DNA of 64,000 nt from Stromatinia cepivora (GCA_014898415.1 RCTD01000012.1:248001-312000), one strand, 5' to 3'. Shown: positions 45,001 to 58,361, numbered from the stretch's first letter. Notes: generated by a model not told the origin, from the sequence alone. Made by a program: numbers and translations.

Positions 45001-46624
45001 TCTTCAATAATTAATTCCATCTTTTTTTTCCAAATTTTCAATGTTTAAATTATATCATCTTTTTGTTTAAATAATATAATCCAATTTATTTTTATACAAT
45101 TATCAATAATCAATATAAAATAATGATTCCTTCGAATCGATTTTGAAAATAGTTCTATAATATCGAAATATATAAATTCGAGTCTCTTTGATTTATACAG
45201 ATTCAATTACTTCGAAATACAATTGGTTATTTTAATAAATATATACATTTCATAGATATCTAATTCAATTAGGACCTTTATCGATTTGATTATATTGAAT
45301 ACCTTATATAGATTCTTGATCTTATCTAAACCTAAATAATTGAATCTTCGATACTATAATAGATATCTTTCTTTCTCCTTAAATATTAATTCGTTATCGA
45401 TATCTTTAATACCATCGATTATCTCTAAAGAAAAACCTTTTTCCTAATCATTTTGATATATACTAAAACAAAGAACTATATCCTCATATCCTTTAATTAC
45501 ATATAAAACCATATATATTCCGTTTTGTATTCTAATACAGATAACTTTCTTATTATCCTTTTTGAAATATATATAATGAAAATTGAATTCCCCTTATAAC
45601 CCTATTTCGCAGATCCTTTTTTCTAACAACAAGTTTACTTTTAGCCCTAATATATATAATACATTTGAAAGTAGTATTTTAGAACCATCTTCATATATTA
45701 TATCCATTAAATCTCAATAACAACAATATATCACTCCTTTACCAACCTTTATCCTTCATTTAATAATAAATTCTATTGATCTAAATAATAAAGATTGATC
45801 AAATATATATAAAAAAACATTTATATTGGTATACTATTTGCTAAGGAAAGCCTTACTAATAGTTTCCTTTATTAAATTGCAATCTTTCTTCATTATATCT
45901 TTAATATCGAAATCTGATTCAAAGATATTATTAGTAGAATATATTTGATCTTTTTTATTGAAGTAAATCTTCTTCGAATTCAATAATCCTCTTCTTCTTT
46001 AATAACAAAAATAATTATAAAGAAGTTTGCTAGTTTATATTAAATATAGGCAATCTTATATATAATAATCTTTTCTTTAATACAGATCACAAATATTATT
46101 TGGGGTTTCGAAATCTGATTCTTGATATCAAGAAGTATATCTAAATTCTTTTGCAATTTACACTAATTCTAATCTATCCTTAAAACAAAATTCCTTAATC
46201 TATAAATACTTAATTTTATCATCGATACTAAAACTGATTTGAATATCTAATATATCTATTACTTCTTAATAATCGATTGGAAGATTATATATTAAAACCA
46301 AAAACAAAATAATATCTTAATATACTAACCGATAACTTTTGTTTATAATTCCTAATTTCCTTTTATACTCTTTCAATTTATCCCAGATTTCGATAATAGT
46401 TATATCAAGATAAATATTGAATTGGAATTTGAAGTTCTAAATCATCGTTATATATATATTAATTATAACTACACTGATTCTAATATATTTTGATTTAAAA
46501 TATCTCCAGAATGTATATATTATTGAATATTCGTTGATGAAAACTTCATCATTATTATTAAATATTATACAAATATATAATAATATATTCACTTCATCCT
46601 TTAAGTATTTCGATTTCAATTCGA
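42062..46624 (-). pseudogene. copia gag-pol remnant of the outer element
   Basis: On the reverse strand the order is gag-like, protease/GAG-pre-integrase, integrase, reverse transcriptase, RNase H, as in Ty1/copia. Readable pieces are a gag-like start near 46437-46619 (KSKYLKDEVN), integrase-side blocks around 44.5-45.5 kb, and the reverse transcriptase YIDD-type site near 43090-43110. There are stop codons in all stretches and no long frame, so it is dead. Confidence 0.85.
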
Positions 46625-46629
46625 TATTA

Positions 46630-46795
46630 TATTAACTTTTAGTGCAGGAAGTAGTAGTATTGTTGATTATGTAGGTTGAACTAAGGATCTATAATTCTAA
46701 TAGAAATAGAAATGAAATTATCCCCAAATATAATCTATACACCATTGTAATTTTGTAACCTTAATTCTAATCTTATGATAATTTTATTTCCAATA
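46630..46795 (-). repeat. 3' LTR of nested copia element
   Basis: 166 bp; more AT-shifted than its partner at 51945-52110. Confidence 0.88.
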
Positions 46796-49700
46796 TTCCT
46801 TTATTAAGGATATTCTATTTGATTCTTTTAAATTATTAATCCTAATATTTTCTTAAACTTTTCGAAAACAATTTTTATATAAGATTTTGTTATTTTATCG
46901 ATAACTATATTATATATATTGATATAATTAATAATGATTTTCTTCTTTTTTATTAAATCTTTAATGAAATGATAATTGATATCTATATATTTGGATTATT
47001 TATACAAACATAAATTCTTGATTAAAACTAAAATATCTTAATTGTTATTAAATATTTGAACCATATCTTTGTTCTTTCTAATATAATTTGATCTAAATAG
47101 ATCTTTGAATATTTATACAATCCATCTCTTTTATTTGATAAACATTATTATTACAATATATTCTGATTCTGTATTAAAGATAACTACAAATATTTGTTTC
47201 TTACTAATCCATAATATAAAATCTTTATAAAATATTATAATTCCCTTTGAAACATTTTTCCAATTATATTTATCATTAATCTAATCTATATTTGTATATA
47301 CCTTTATTGTATTATCAAATATATTATATTCTTTATAGATATCAAATTGTATTCTCTTTAACCCAAACTATAACTTCTATTTGATTGTTGATCATAAATA
47401 TCGTATTAGATTCTTTAAAGCTATAATATAATGTTTTGTTGATTTTGTCATAAATTATAAAAGTCTTTCAATTGAAAATATTATATCTAATCGAATATAT
47501 ATTATTGGATAAATTATATTTCCTATTCGTTATTAATATTCGTTTATATTTACCAATTCATTATTATCGATTATTAATCGAAAATAGGTATAATCCATTA
47601 TTAATAATTTCTTAGTTTGATATTGTTTATATATAATATTATATTTGGTTAATATAACATCGAGATATTCTTTTTGATTTATAATTAATATATATACTTT
47701 TCTATTGCAAATAACTCTAACATTTAGGATCTTATTAATCTCTCCTAGATTCTTGATATTAAAACGGATCGATAACTTTTTATCGAATCAAATGATTTAT
47801 AATGATGTATACAATACAATAACGATATCGTCGATATATACCAATAATATTATATTACGATCTTTGGATATATATAGATATAAATCTGCCAAACTTTGTA
47901 CAAAATCTATATTTAAAAGCTCTTTCTTTAATAATAAACTCCAATCCTTTTTAGTTTACTTCAAATTATATAGGTTTTGTAGGGTTTGTAGTATATATCC
48001 CTTTTTGATTTTGATATTTTAAAATAGTTTGAGATAGATTTCTTTTTTTAAGTGCGATTCGATAAAGATGTTTTTGATATTGAAATATAAGTATTCCAAA
48101 TTTTCCTTTACAATGATAATTAGGAATAATCTGAGTGTATTTAATTTTATTGTTAATATAAATGTTTCGTTATAATCCTTTTTTAATACTTAATTGAATT
48201 TTTGAGTTATTAATCTTGTTTTAAATTGTTCTATCTTATTATTCTTAGTTTTAATTGTAAATACCTATTTCATCGAAACCAGATTATTTCCTTTAAGGAG
48301 TATATATTTTTTCCAAGTATTATTTTGAATTAAAGATATGATTTCCTTTTGAATAGTTTTCTTTCATTTTTCAGAATGTTCTCGATTCGATATTGCTTCT
48401 TTATAAATTCTTAATATTTTGATTCTTAGAACTTCTTTGACTGGATATGCTATATCTTCTGTATTATTTGTATCTATTAACGAAATTATGAAATCTGAAA
48501 CGATTTTGTTTTTGATATAAAGGTTTATTTTGTAAATAATTGAAATTATAATTATAATATATTCTATACTTTCTTAAGTTTTGATCTATATAGATATCGC
48601 AATCAATGCTTTTATAATCTTGCTTTCCCATTCTTCTTCAGAATCTTGTTTTATATCTCTTTTCCATTTTCGTATTAAATATCTTAGGGATTTATTTTTA
48701 AAGTCCATTTCATTCTTTTACTTAATCTCAAATGATTATAGATTTATTTTACTTTTTGATCCTGCTGAAATAAACTTGTTAGCAAAATTTAAGATAATCT
48801 TAAATTTTATTTCCAATATAGATTCAGGGTTTGTAAAAGTTGATTTTTAGATTGAATTCTTTGAAATAATGGATTCGATATCTGAAATATTTTTGGAAGA
48901 AGATTCTTGATTTGTTTTCTGGATATTGTTATTTTCATTTTCATTATATATTGATATTGATATATCTAATTTATTTGGTTTCAATTTGATAATTGGGGTG
49001 TTTGGTATAATCATTAAATTCGATATAATATTTATTGAAGAGAATATTTGGAATAAAGGTAATACAGGTATTGCATTTGGTATTGAGGATAGAGAAGGTA
49101 TCTTGTTTACTATTGGTTTACTACAAAATTTTCGATTTGGCTTTATATTCTTTGTTCCTTGTAAATCTGATTCATAATTTTTTAATTTAAAATCCAAATC
49201 TCTTTTTTGATGAAATTCATTTATGATTATTTTATTTGATCGAAATGTATAATCTAATTTTGAAGAATACATTTTGATATATTTGTTCGTAATTTTTGAG
49301 TATCTTAAAAATATATCAACTTTTGAAGTGTTCTGTAATTTGTTGTATCTTTATTTTTTCGGAATAGTTTTAGGATTAATATAAGTATAATATTTGTTTC
49401 TCCAGATTTTGTATATTTTTATATTTAATATTATATTTATAAAAGTTTCTATAAGGGATTGATTTATTCTATTCATATTAGGATTAATATTAATGTAATT
49501 CCTAATATAAGTATTATATTCTACAACTTTATTCCAAAATTCTAATAATAATTCAATTTCTTTTAGTATTATTTTTATATTTGCCTTTGCAATCCTTATA
49601 TTCTGTTCTGTAGATTCGTTTTGATATGAAAAAGCAATTGTTGTAATTTCGGATTGTATACCTGATGATTATTCACAAATAACTTGTAGGAGTTTCAGTA

Positions 49701-51944
49701 TATTATTAATTCTAATTATAATGATCTTTTCTTCAATAGTTAATTCTATTTCCTTTTTCTAAGTTTTCAATATTTGAATTATATCGTTTTTTTGTTTAAA
49801 TGGTATAATCCAATTTACTCTTGTACAACTATTAATAATCAATATGAAATAATGATTCCTTTGAATCGATTTTGGGAATGATCCTGTAATATCAAAATGT
49901 ATAAATTCGAATCTCTTTAATTTGTACAGATTCAATTGCTTTGGAATACAATTGGTTATCTTAATGAGTATATACACTTTGCAGATATTTAATTCAATTG
50001 GGATTTTTATCGATTTGGTTATATTGGATACCTTGTATAGATTCTTAATCTTATTTAAACCTAAATAATTAAATCTTCGATATTATAACAAATATCTCTT
50101 TTTCTCCTTGAATATTAATTCGTTATCGATACCTTTAATACCATCGATTATCTCTAAAGAAAAACTTTTTTCCTGATCATTTTGATATACATTAGAACAA
50201 AGAGTTATATCCTCATATCCTTTGATTATATATAAAATCATATACATTCCGTTTTGTATTCTAATACAGATGACTTTTTTATTATCCTTTTTGAAATACA
50301 TATAATAAAAATTGAATTCCCTTTGCAACCCTATTTCGCAGATCCTTTTTCTTGATAACAAATTTACTTTTAGTTTTGATATATATAATACATTTGAAAG
50401 TAACATTTTAGAACTATCTTCATATACTATATCCACTAAACCTCAATAATGATAATATATCATTCCCTTATTAATCTTTATTCTTCGTTTGGCAATAAAT
50501 TCTATTGATCTAAATAATGAAGATTGATCAGATATATATAAAGAAATATTTATATTAGTATATTATTTGTTAAAAAAAACTTTACTAATAATTTCTTTTA
50601 TCAAATTGCAATCTTTCTTTATTATATTCTTAATATCGGAATTTGATTCAAAGATATTGTTAATAAGGTATATTTGATCTTTCTTATTGAAATAAATCTT
50701 TTTTGAATTCAATAATCCTCTTTTTCTTTGATAATGAAAGTAATTATAAAGGAGTTTGCTGATTTATATTAAATATAAACAATCTTGTATATAATAACCT
50801 TCTCTTTAATACAGATCGTAAATATTATTTGAGATCTCGAAATCTGATTCTTGATATCGAAAAATATACTTAGATCTTTTTGCAATTTATACTAATTTTG
50901 ATTTATTTTTAAAACGAAATTCCTTAATTTATAAATATTTGATCTTATCATTGATATTAAAGCTAATTTGGATATCCAATATATCTATTATTTCTTGATA
51001 ATCGATTGGAAAACTATATATTAAAACTAAGAACAAAGCAATATTTTGATATATTGATTAATAACTTTTATTTACAATTTTTAGTTTCTTTTTATCCTCT
51101 TTCAATTTATTTTAAACTTTGATAATAATTATATCAGAATGAATATTGGATTGGAATTTGAAGTTCTGAATCATTGTTATATATATATTGATTATAACTG
51201 TATTAACTCTAATATATTTTGATTTAAAGTATCTCCAAAGTGTATATATTATTGAATATTTATTAATAAAGGCTTTATCATTATTATTGAATATTATATA
51301 AATATATAATAACATATTCACTTCGTTCTTTAAGTATTTCAATTTAAACTCAATATTATAATATATACAACCATTGATCTTATAGGCAGATGTTGTATTG
51401 AATCCTACAATCTATATATATTCGTTTAATATTTGATCAATTGTATAAAACCATTTTTTCCCTTTCAATTGTATCTTTATTTATCTAAACTATCATTTAT
51501 AATTATTTTGATCGAATTTCGAAAGATTATTTGATTTCGATATTGTAAAGTTTCTTGTTATTTGATAAATATCAAAGATAATCTTCAGATTTTTAAAACA
51601 ATCTTAAAAAAATAATATACAACAAATAAATTCAAAATAATAAAGAAATATAAAAATAAAACAATAAAAGAATTCATAAAATCATATTGTAATATATTTT
51701 CTTGTAATTATACAAACTTGCTTTTCGCTTTTGTTATAATTCTGTATCAATATTATACAGATTGTTTTTTGCTTTGATCTATAATATTATAAATTATAAA
51801 CTGTATTATCGTATTTCAATTTTGCTTCAATGATATTATATGAAAACTCTGATTTTCACTTTATTCCATTCTTACTAACTATATTAATCCTTTCTCGATT
51901 TGCTTTGCTTTCTAATCGCTACTATGTAATCGGATCTTATAATC
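46796..51944 (-). pseudogene. copia gag-pol remnant of the nested element
   Basis: Reverse-strand pieces in order: gag-like segment 51342-51112; GAG-pre-integrase-like segment 50436-50083 (LSNVLYISKLKVNLLSRKRI); integrase core piece 49977-49759 (FEFIHFDITGSFPKSIQRNH); a post-integrase segment 49272-48847; and the reverse transcriptase site VYIDDIVIV near 47823-47850. Short frames survive better than in the outer copy, yet stops interrupt all domains. Family knowledge gives the functions: capsid, protease, integrase, reverse transcriptase/RNase H. Confidence 0.88.
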
Positions 51945-52110
51945 TATTAACTTTTGGTACAGAAAGTAGTAGTATTATTGATTATATAGATTGAACTAAG
52001 AATCTATAATTCTAATAGGAATAGAATTGAGATTATCCCCAAATATGGTCTGTGCACCATTGTGGTCTCGTGACCTCAATTCTAATCCTATGATGGCCTC
52101 ATTTCCAATA
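51945..52110 (-). repeat. 5' LTR of nested copia element
   Basis: 166 bp, fairly well preserved (GGTCTGTGCACCATTGTGGT readable). Matches 46630-46795. Confidence 0.88.
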
Positions 52111-52115
52111 TATTA

Positions 52116-52701
52116 TAATATATATGATCATTGATTTTGTAGGCAGATACTATATTGGGTCTTGTAATTTATATATATTTGTTTAATATTTGATCAATTA
52201 TATAAAACCATCCTTTCCCTTTCAATTATATCTTTGTTTGTCTAAACCATCGCTTATAATTATTTTGATCGAATTTCAAAGAGTTATTTGATTTCGATAT
52301 TATAAAGATTTCTTGTTATTTGATAAATATCAAAGATAGTCTTCAGATTTTTAAAACAATCTTAAAAAAAAATATATAATAAATAAATTTAGAATAATAA
52401 AGAAATATAAAAATAAAATAATAAGAAAATTCATAAGATTATATTGTAATATATTTTCTTATAATTATATAAATTTGTTTTTCGCTTTTGTTATAATTCT
52501 ATATCGGTATTATGTAGACTGCTTTCTGCTTTGGCTTATGATATTATAAATTATAAACTGTATTATTATATTTCAATTTTGCTTTGATAATATTATATAA
52601 AAACTTTGATTTTCATTTTGTTCTATTTCTATTAGTTATATTAATCTTTTTTCGATTTGTTTTGCTTTTTAATTATTATTATATAACCGGATTTTATAAT
52701 C
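52116..52701 (-). other. 5' leader/gag-side internal sequence of the outer copia element
   Basis: Continues the outer element beyond the nested insertion. It is similar to 51350-51944 of the nested copy, in the same orientation, up to the 5' LTR at 52702. Confidence 0.82.
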
Positions 52702-52870
52702 TGTTAATTTTTGATATAGAAAGTAATAGTATTATTGATTATTTAGGTTTTTTAATTAAGGATTTATAATTCTAGTAGGAGTAGAATTGAGGTTATCCCT
52801 AAATATGGTCTGTGTACCATTATGGTTTTGTGATCTCAATTCTAATCCTATAATGGCCTTATTTCCAACA
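52702..52870 (-). repeat. 5' LTR of outer copia element
   Basis: 169 bp, TGTTAATTTTTGATATAG... to ATTTCCAACA, followed by TATAC. Confidence 0.88.
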
Positions 52871-52875
52871 TATAC

Positions 52876-54724
52876 TTTTATTATATTAAGTATATAATTT
52901 ATTATAATAATATGAAATCCTTATTTGAAAGCAAAATAATAAACAAAGAATGCTTTTTTTTTTACAAAAGGATCAGATCTTGTATATATCGAATATATTC
53001 GAAAAAAGAAATCCTATATAATATTATTAGAAGAAATTAACTCTTTAATAAATTAATTATTGTAATTATATTATAAATAACAAATAGCCGAAATTGATTT
53101 GTTTAAAACAAAACTATATTTTTAAAGAAATTAAAGGATCGATAAATTAAATTTGTACAAAAAATAAAAACTTTTCTTTACAAATAAAAAAAATATAATT
53201 TGATATAATTATCTATAATATAAAGGAAATTATATTAATTTTGAATATATAAATCGAGAAATTGATAAAGTTAATAGAGATATATATGGATTTATAGTAA
53301 TACTTTATTAATATATTTAATATAATTTATTATCTTTTTTATTAATATTTTAATAATTATATCAAAAATCTATAAATAAATCAATGAATGAAGATAAATT
53401 AAAGGATATTATTAATAAAGAGAATAAAAAGGAAATTCTCGAAGTTTTTTCAATTCGGTTTAAATCATTGAAATTTATTTATACTTTATTAATAAAATTA
53501 ATAAATCGAAAAACAGTTAAAAACAAAATTAAAAGTATTTAAAGTATTAATAATATATTAATAAAGAAATTGTAGATTTCTATATTTTAAATAATTAAAA
53601 CGAAGTTTATCGAAAAAACTTTTAAATTGATTTTTATTAAAAGGAAAATATTAGAATTATTTGAATCTTTTCATAATGATAATAAGGATTTGGAACAATT
53701 TAATACAAAACCATTGAATTCTAAAAGATTTAAAAAGGGAAAAATCTTTGTAATCTTTATATCTTTTCTATTCTTAAATATTTTTGATATATTAATTTCA
53801 GTTTCAAAGGTAAATATAGTATTATTGATTAAGTATTAAGAAATATTAATAATTTTAATAAAATCAATAATATTTATAATAAAAAAGATAATGATCAAAA
53901 TTAAAAGTTTCGATTCTTTAAAAGATTTCAATAATGATAAAATGAATATTGTTTTAAATAAATATAATCAATCAATGAAAAAGCTTCTGAATTAATACAA
54001 TAAATATAATGAATTGGATTTAATTAATCGATAATTAAATACTATTGGATTTTTCGAATCTTAATTACAAAGTATAAATAAATTTTCTTTTATATTTATT
54101 TCTATAATAATTCTAAGAATTATTTATTAGAATTTCGTTATTAAGAAATATATTCGACGAATATTCTATTAATCAACGAAATCAGATATTAATGAGGATT
54201 CGGATAATATAAATGAAGATGGATTATTGAAAAAAAAGATATAAAAGTGAAAAATATATAAATATTAAATAATAAAATAAAGATAATATATTTTTAATAA
54301 TATATAGGAGTAAATAGATTAAATAAGGATTTTTAAATATAGGTATTTTAAAATATAAATATAAATCTTTTTTATCTTTATAATATACTTCGATTGAATT
54401 ATTTTGTAGTTTTTCGTTATTATTATATTAATAATATATTTTCCTTTTATAATTTTCGAAATATCTTTTAATATATATTAAATTTCGTAAAGGTTTTTAT
54501 ATATCTTTTGTTAATTAGTAATCTTTCTATTATATTAAATATTATATTTCTTATTCTTTCTTTTTATAAATTAGTATTTTTTCAATTTTATATTTTATAT
54601 CTTATATAATAATAAAAGTATCAATTTATATACTTATCTATTATTTATAATATTGATAATAATAAAAGAATTTATAAAACAATCAAAAAATTTCTTTTTA
54701 GATTATAATTGTTTAATATTCTTG
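52876..54724. other. AT-rich degraded sequence without recognisable element
   Basis: Very AT-rich with many stops on both strands. The frame 53627-53839 has no known motif. Probably an old repeat beyond recognition. Confidence 0.5.
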
Positions 54725-54729
54725 ATACT

Positions 54730-54891
54730 TGTTGGATTTTGGATCATACCGTATATCTAAGCATGGGATTATACTATAATGGGATTAGCCTGCACGTGAT
54801 TTACCGAATCACACAACCTGTATAATAGCTTCTAGTCAGATAACCTTATAATATTAAGGCTTTTCCACCCACTCAATATGACTTGTTAACA
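54730..54891. mobile_element. solo LTR of a third copia-like family (162 bp), TSD ATACT
   Basis: Begins TGTTGGATTTTGGATC and ends GACTTGTTAACA. ATACT precedes (54725-54729) and follows (54892-54896). It is noticeably less AT-rich than its flanks. The TG...CA ends, size and TSD fit a solo LTR. Apart from the termini it does not match the copia LTRs at 42-52 kb. Confidence 0.82.
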
Positions 54892-55102
54892 ATACTAAAT
54901 ATAATTATATTGTCGATATAGAATCTCTAAAGTAAATCTTTCTTATTATTCTTCAATCTTTTCTTTATTAATTTATTCCAAATTTGTATTAGTTTTATTT
55001 TTTCCAGATTTAATGATTCTATATATTCTTATACAATAGATGTCTTTTTTTGGTATTAATATTTTTATCAATATAATTAAATGTAAACAGATATTTATAT
55101 AT

Positions 55103-55230
55103 TGTGAGAAAGTTAGAATATCAAGGCCTAATGCATAACTAATTCGTAATCATATAATCATATGATTTTTTGTAATTAAATATAAAAGAAGGCTCTACTC
55201 TCTTTTTCTTGACAGAAATTAATTGTTTTT
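55103..55230. repeat. 5' part of a TGTGAGAAAG-family LTR, truncated
   Basis: Matches the first 127 bp or so of the solo LTR at 39633, with transition-type differences. The match stops at a T run followed by TGTTACGAACC at 55231, where a different sequence begins. Confidence 0.75.
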
Positions 55231-55500
55231 TGTTACGAACCTCAACTACGAAACTAGGGCTAGCCGAAAGCGGGCCGAATTGTACGCTAGTTTGAAGAGT
55301 TTTCATCTATATAGAGGGGAATTCTTCAATACCATTAGAAAGAAAGTAATGAAAAGTTTTTGATTCTAAATCCGAATCTATTGTTATTCGAATATTAATC
55401 GATTCTTTATTGTGATTCTTATAATTCTTTTTATTTACCCTTGAGAGCAATTTGTCGGTTAATTTTGAGAATAACCTCATTTTTTTCGATGTATAAAAGT
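55231..55500 (+). other. possible LTR start of another retroelement (TGTTACGAACC)
   Basis: At the break in the truncated LTR a relatively GC-rich sequence begins with TGTTACGAACC, and a TATATAG box lies near 55310. It could be the 5' LTR of a gypsy-like element whose body includes the minisatellite downstream. The LTR end and a partner LTR were not found, so this is tentative. Confidence 0.3.
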
Positions 55501-55519
55501 CTTCGAACTTTATCAAAAA

Positions 55520-56000
55520 CCCTTCAGAATATTATCAAAAACCCTTCAGAATATTATCGAAAAACCTTCGAAAATTCTTCGAAATTTATCTTCAAAATAT
55601 ATACGAATTTGACCTCAAAACGAATCTTCGAAAACCCTTCGAAATTTATTTTCAAAAATATATGAATTTAACCTCAAAACGAACCTTCGAAAACCCTTCG
55701 AAAATTACCTTCAAAATATATACGAATTTGACCTCGAAACGAACCTTCGAAAACCCTTTGGAATATTATCGAAAAACCTTCGAAAACCCTTCGAAATTCA
55801 TTTTCGAAAATTATCTTCAAAATATATACGAATTTGACCTCGAAACGAGCCTTCGAAAACCCTTCGGAATGTTATCGAAAAACCTTCGAAAACCCTTCGA
55901 AATTCACCTTCGAAAATTACCTTCAAAATATATACGAATTGGCCTCGAAACGAGCCTTCGAAAACCCTTCGGAATATTATCGAAAACCTATCAAAAATAC
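55520..56000 (+). repeat. compound minisatellite with long open frames
   Basis: Units built on CGAATTTGACCTCGAAACGA and CTTCGAAAACCCTTCG recur with periods of about 58-63 bp and then about 105-106 bp. All phases are unusually open, giving peptides such as TFENPSEYYRKTFENPSKF and LTSKRTFENPSK. The repeat may come from the gag-like region of a retroelement. Expression is not supported, since the frame is broken several times (55441-55665, 55662-56075, 55834-56052). Confidence 0.75.
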
Positions 56001-56238
56001 TATGAAAAACCTTCGAATCAAGAAAATCAAGAAAAACAAGAAAAGGAATTGAAAAGATTTATTCGAAAGATATGAATATAATATACGAACCGAATCCTAT
56101 CTTATTTTATAAAATTCGAAAGCGAATTTTTAAATTATACAAATTATTTAAATAAAAGGACGAAAAAACGAAAGCATATAAAAAACCTTCGGGATTTTAT
56201 CGGAAAACTGAAGAATTTGAATATAAAAGTTATTGGAA

Positions 56239-56310
56239 AAGTTGAAGATATTGAAATTGAAGATATTGAAGTTGAAGATATTGAAATTGAAGATATTGAA
56301 GTTGAAATGA
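56239..56310 (+). repeat. 15-bp GAAGATATTGAA[AG]TT minisatellite
   Basis: About 4.5 copies of a 15-bp unit encode alternating EDIEI/EDIEV. It lies in a short frame (56217-56465) without other recognisable features. Confidence 0.85.
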
Positions 56311-56339
56311 TAATGATGAAGTTTTTGGTATTACCTTTG

Positions 56340-56611
56340 TGTCACGGAAAGCCCTGTGATCCCCTGTATCTTATGAAGGATCAAAGCGTATACTTTCCAA
56401 TCGGAATGAAGGATCTATTAGCTTTTATCAATCTACTAATTGATAAAATGATCCTGATATCCTAATAAACAAAGATCTAATTTAATTAAGGTGTATATCG
56501 ATTAGATAATCATTCATTTGTTCTATATATATAGCTCTTGATTCATATAATCAAGAGCAAATCATTCAATTCTTTTACTTTACCAATTATATATACCATT
56601 TATTCCCTGAT
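56340..56611 (+). mobile_element. possible solo LTR or LTR fragment (TGTCACGG start)
   Basis: Starts TGTCACGGAAAGCCCTGTGA, a common type of gypsy LTR start. A TATATATAG box lies near 56526. CTTTG stands directly before it (56335-56339) and again at 56612-56616, possibly a 5-bp duplication. The expected ...CA end is not clear, perhaps because of mutation. Confidence 0.35.
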
Positions 56612-58214
56612 CTTTGAAAATATTTTGTAATCATATTATTCTATAATAATTATAAACCCAATAGCCCTTAAATCTATGCAACTTCCTATCCGGTGATTAT
56701 TAAATATTCAAAGGATTATTCTTAAATATCATTTTTATTTTATCTATAATTCAATATTTATATCAATTTAGTTATCTTTATTTAATATAGCAAAAGATCA
56801 AAACGATCTTTTTCTTACAATCCGTATTCAATGATTGGAGTGGTATTTATATTTGAAAAATAAATATCAAGTTTAAGGAATCTAGGATTTAGTTAATCCA
56901 GAGAATAATCCGCTTATTTCTATATCAATTATATTCATTTCAAATTCCAATTTGATAAATGAATTTATTTATAATCAAATCGATTAATTTTTAATCAAAT
57001 TATTTGTTTTATTTTTTATTATCAATCTTCAAGTTAAATATAATTAAAGAAACAAATTCAATATCAAAAGGAATTTTCGGAATATTTTGTAATAATCTAA
57101 TTCAAAGAAAATACTAATAAAAATACGAAGATGAAAGATTCTGATAATAATATATCGGGATTTATTTCTAATAGATCCATTATTCCATTTCCAATCATCT
57201 TTCAAGAAATCTCCTTTGAATTTGTTTTTTTTCAATTGAAATATCGATATTGATAACAAGAATATATATAGAATCATAAAGCTTTCCGGGATATTTACAA
57301 ATGGATTGAATTATTAATTGATCAAGTATATTTTATAAAGTTATTCATTTTCAATCAAAGTATTATAGTTTTTCCATTCAAGATGATTATTAATGTATTC
57401 AAAAGGAAACTTGTATTTATAATAATTATTGCTAAATTCATAATACTATAAAAATATCGGTCTATTCTAATACAAGCTTCATTCAATAGAATCGATTCTA
57501 TTAAATAGTATAGGGATTGGATTATAGTTTATATTAAAACTCTTATATACGAAATCATTAAAATATAAGATGAAATTGTTATCAATACTTTTTTACAAAT
57601 TATTGATATCAAAATACTTCTAATCTAAATAAATACTATAATTATATAAATCAAAATGAATAATCAATTTGGATTATCTAATTTCTTATTCAAATAATTC
57701 GGAGACATTTTTAAAGGATTAATCTTTTAGAATTTTATTTTTCTAAAAACTAAAAAAGGAATATATTCTATATTTATTTCTTCTCAAAATAATAAAAAGT
57801 TTAAAAAAAATAAGAAAAATATCAATTCTAAAAGCAACTAAGGGATCAAAAAGATCTGAGAATGTTTTTATAAAATTGAATTTGAATGGAATAATGGAAT
57901 TGATTATAGCTATATTGCTTACAATTATAAAACCATAAAGTTAGCATTCATTGAAATAATTAATCTATTATTCAAAAGGATATTCAATGAAAACGAATTA
58001 TAAACAATTAAGGATCGAACAAAATCATATTTATAGAAGTAGTTTCATCTTGATTGAATCAAAAAGAAATGGATAAAAAGTTCCATTGATCTTTTCAAAA
58101 TCTTCAATCAATACTACTATCTTGGATATTCGATATAATTAATTAAAGATATATTTTATAATAATAAGAATATATTATTTATTTAATAATACCTTGCTCA
58201 ATAATTATAATATT
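56612..58214. other. AT-rich degraded sequence
   Basis: No gene or element could be identified. There are many stops in all frames and short frames only (for example 57044-57277 on the reverse strand, no motif). Confidence 0.5.
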
Positions 58215-58361
58215 TGTTGGAAATGAGGCCATCAGAGGATTAGAATTGAGGGTCACGTGATCACAATGGTGCACAGACCATATTTGGGGATAACCTCAAT
58301 TCTACTTCTATTAGAATTATAGATCCTTAGTTCAATTTATATAATCAATAATACTATTATT
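58215..58361 (+). repeat. forward copia LTR, cut by a reverse insertion
   Basis: Starts TGTTGGAAATGAGGCCATCA and follows the copia LTR of the 42-52 kb elements in forward orientation. It breaks off about 20 bp before its expected end, where a reverse-oriented LTR begins. It is one of the better preserved LTRs of the family (GATCACAATGGTGCACAGAC intact). Confidence 0.82.

Larger units (their letters stand above)
46630..52110 (-). mobile_element. Ty1/copia LTR retrotransposon, nested copy, TSD TATTA
   Basis: A complete 5,481-bp copy in the same orientation as its host. Its LTRs are 51945-52110 (5') and 46630-46795 (3'), both 166 bp. TATTA precedes it (46625-46629) and follows it (52111-52115). 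Joining the flanks rebuilds the host sequence, which can be checked against this copy's own internal sequence near 51350. The two LTRs differ almost only by C/T and G/A. Confidence 0.92.
41893..52870 (-). mobile_element. Ty1/copia LTR retrotransposon, outer copy (host of a nested insertion), TSD TATAC
   Basis: Read on the reverse strand. Its two LTRs are 52702-52870 (5') and 41893-42061 (3'), each 169 bp, starting TGTTGG and ending TTAACA before mutation. TATAC flanks both ends (41888-41892, 52871-52875). The internal part is split by a second copy (46630-52110). Without that copy and one TATTA duplication, the element is about 5.49 kb. The gag/pol remnant is full of stops, and differences from the nested copy are nearly all transitions. 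Confidence 0.9.

Noticed and set aside
48581..49272. Forward frames within the copia elements
   Set aside because: Antisense shadows in AT-rich DNA; the reverse-strand order of integrase, reverse transcriptase and RNase H defines the coding strand.
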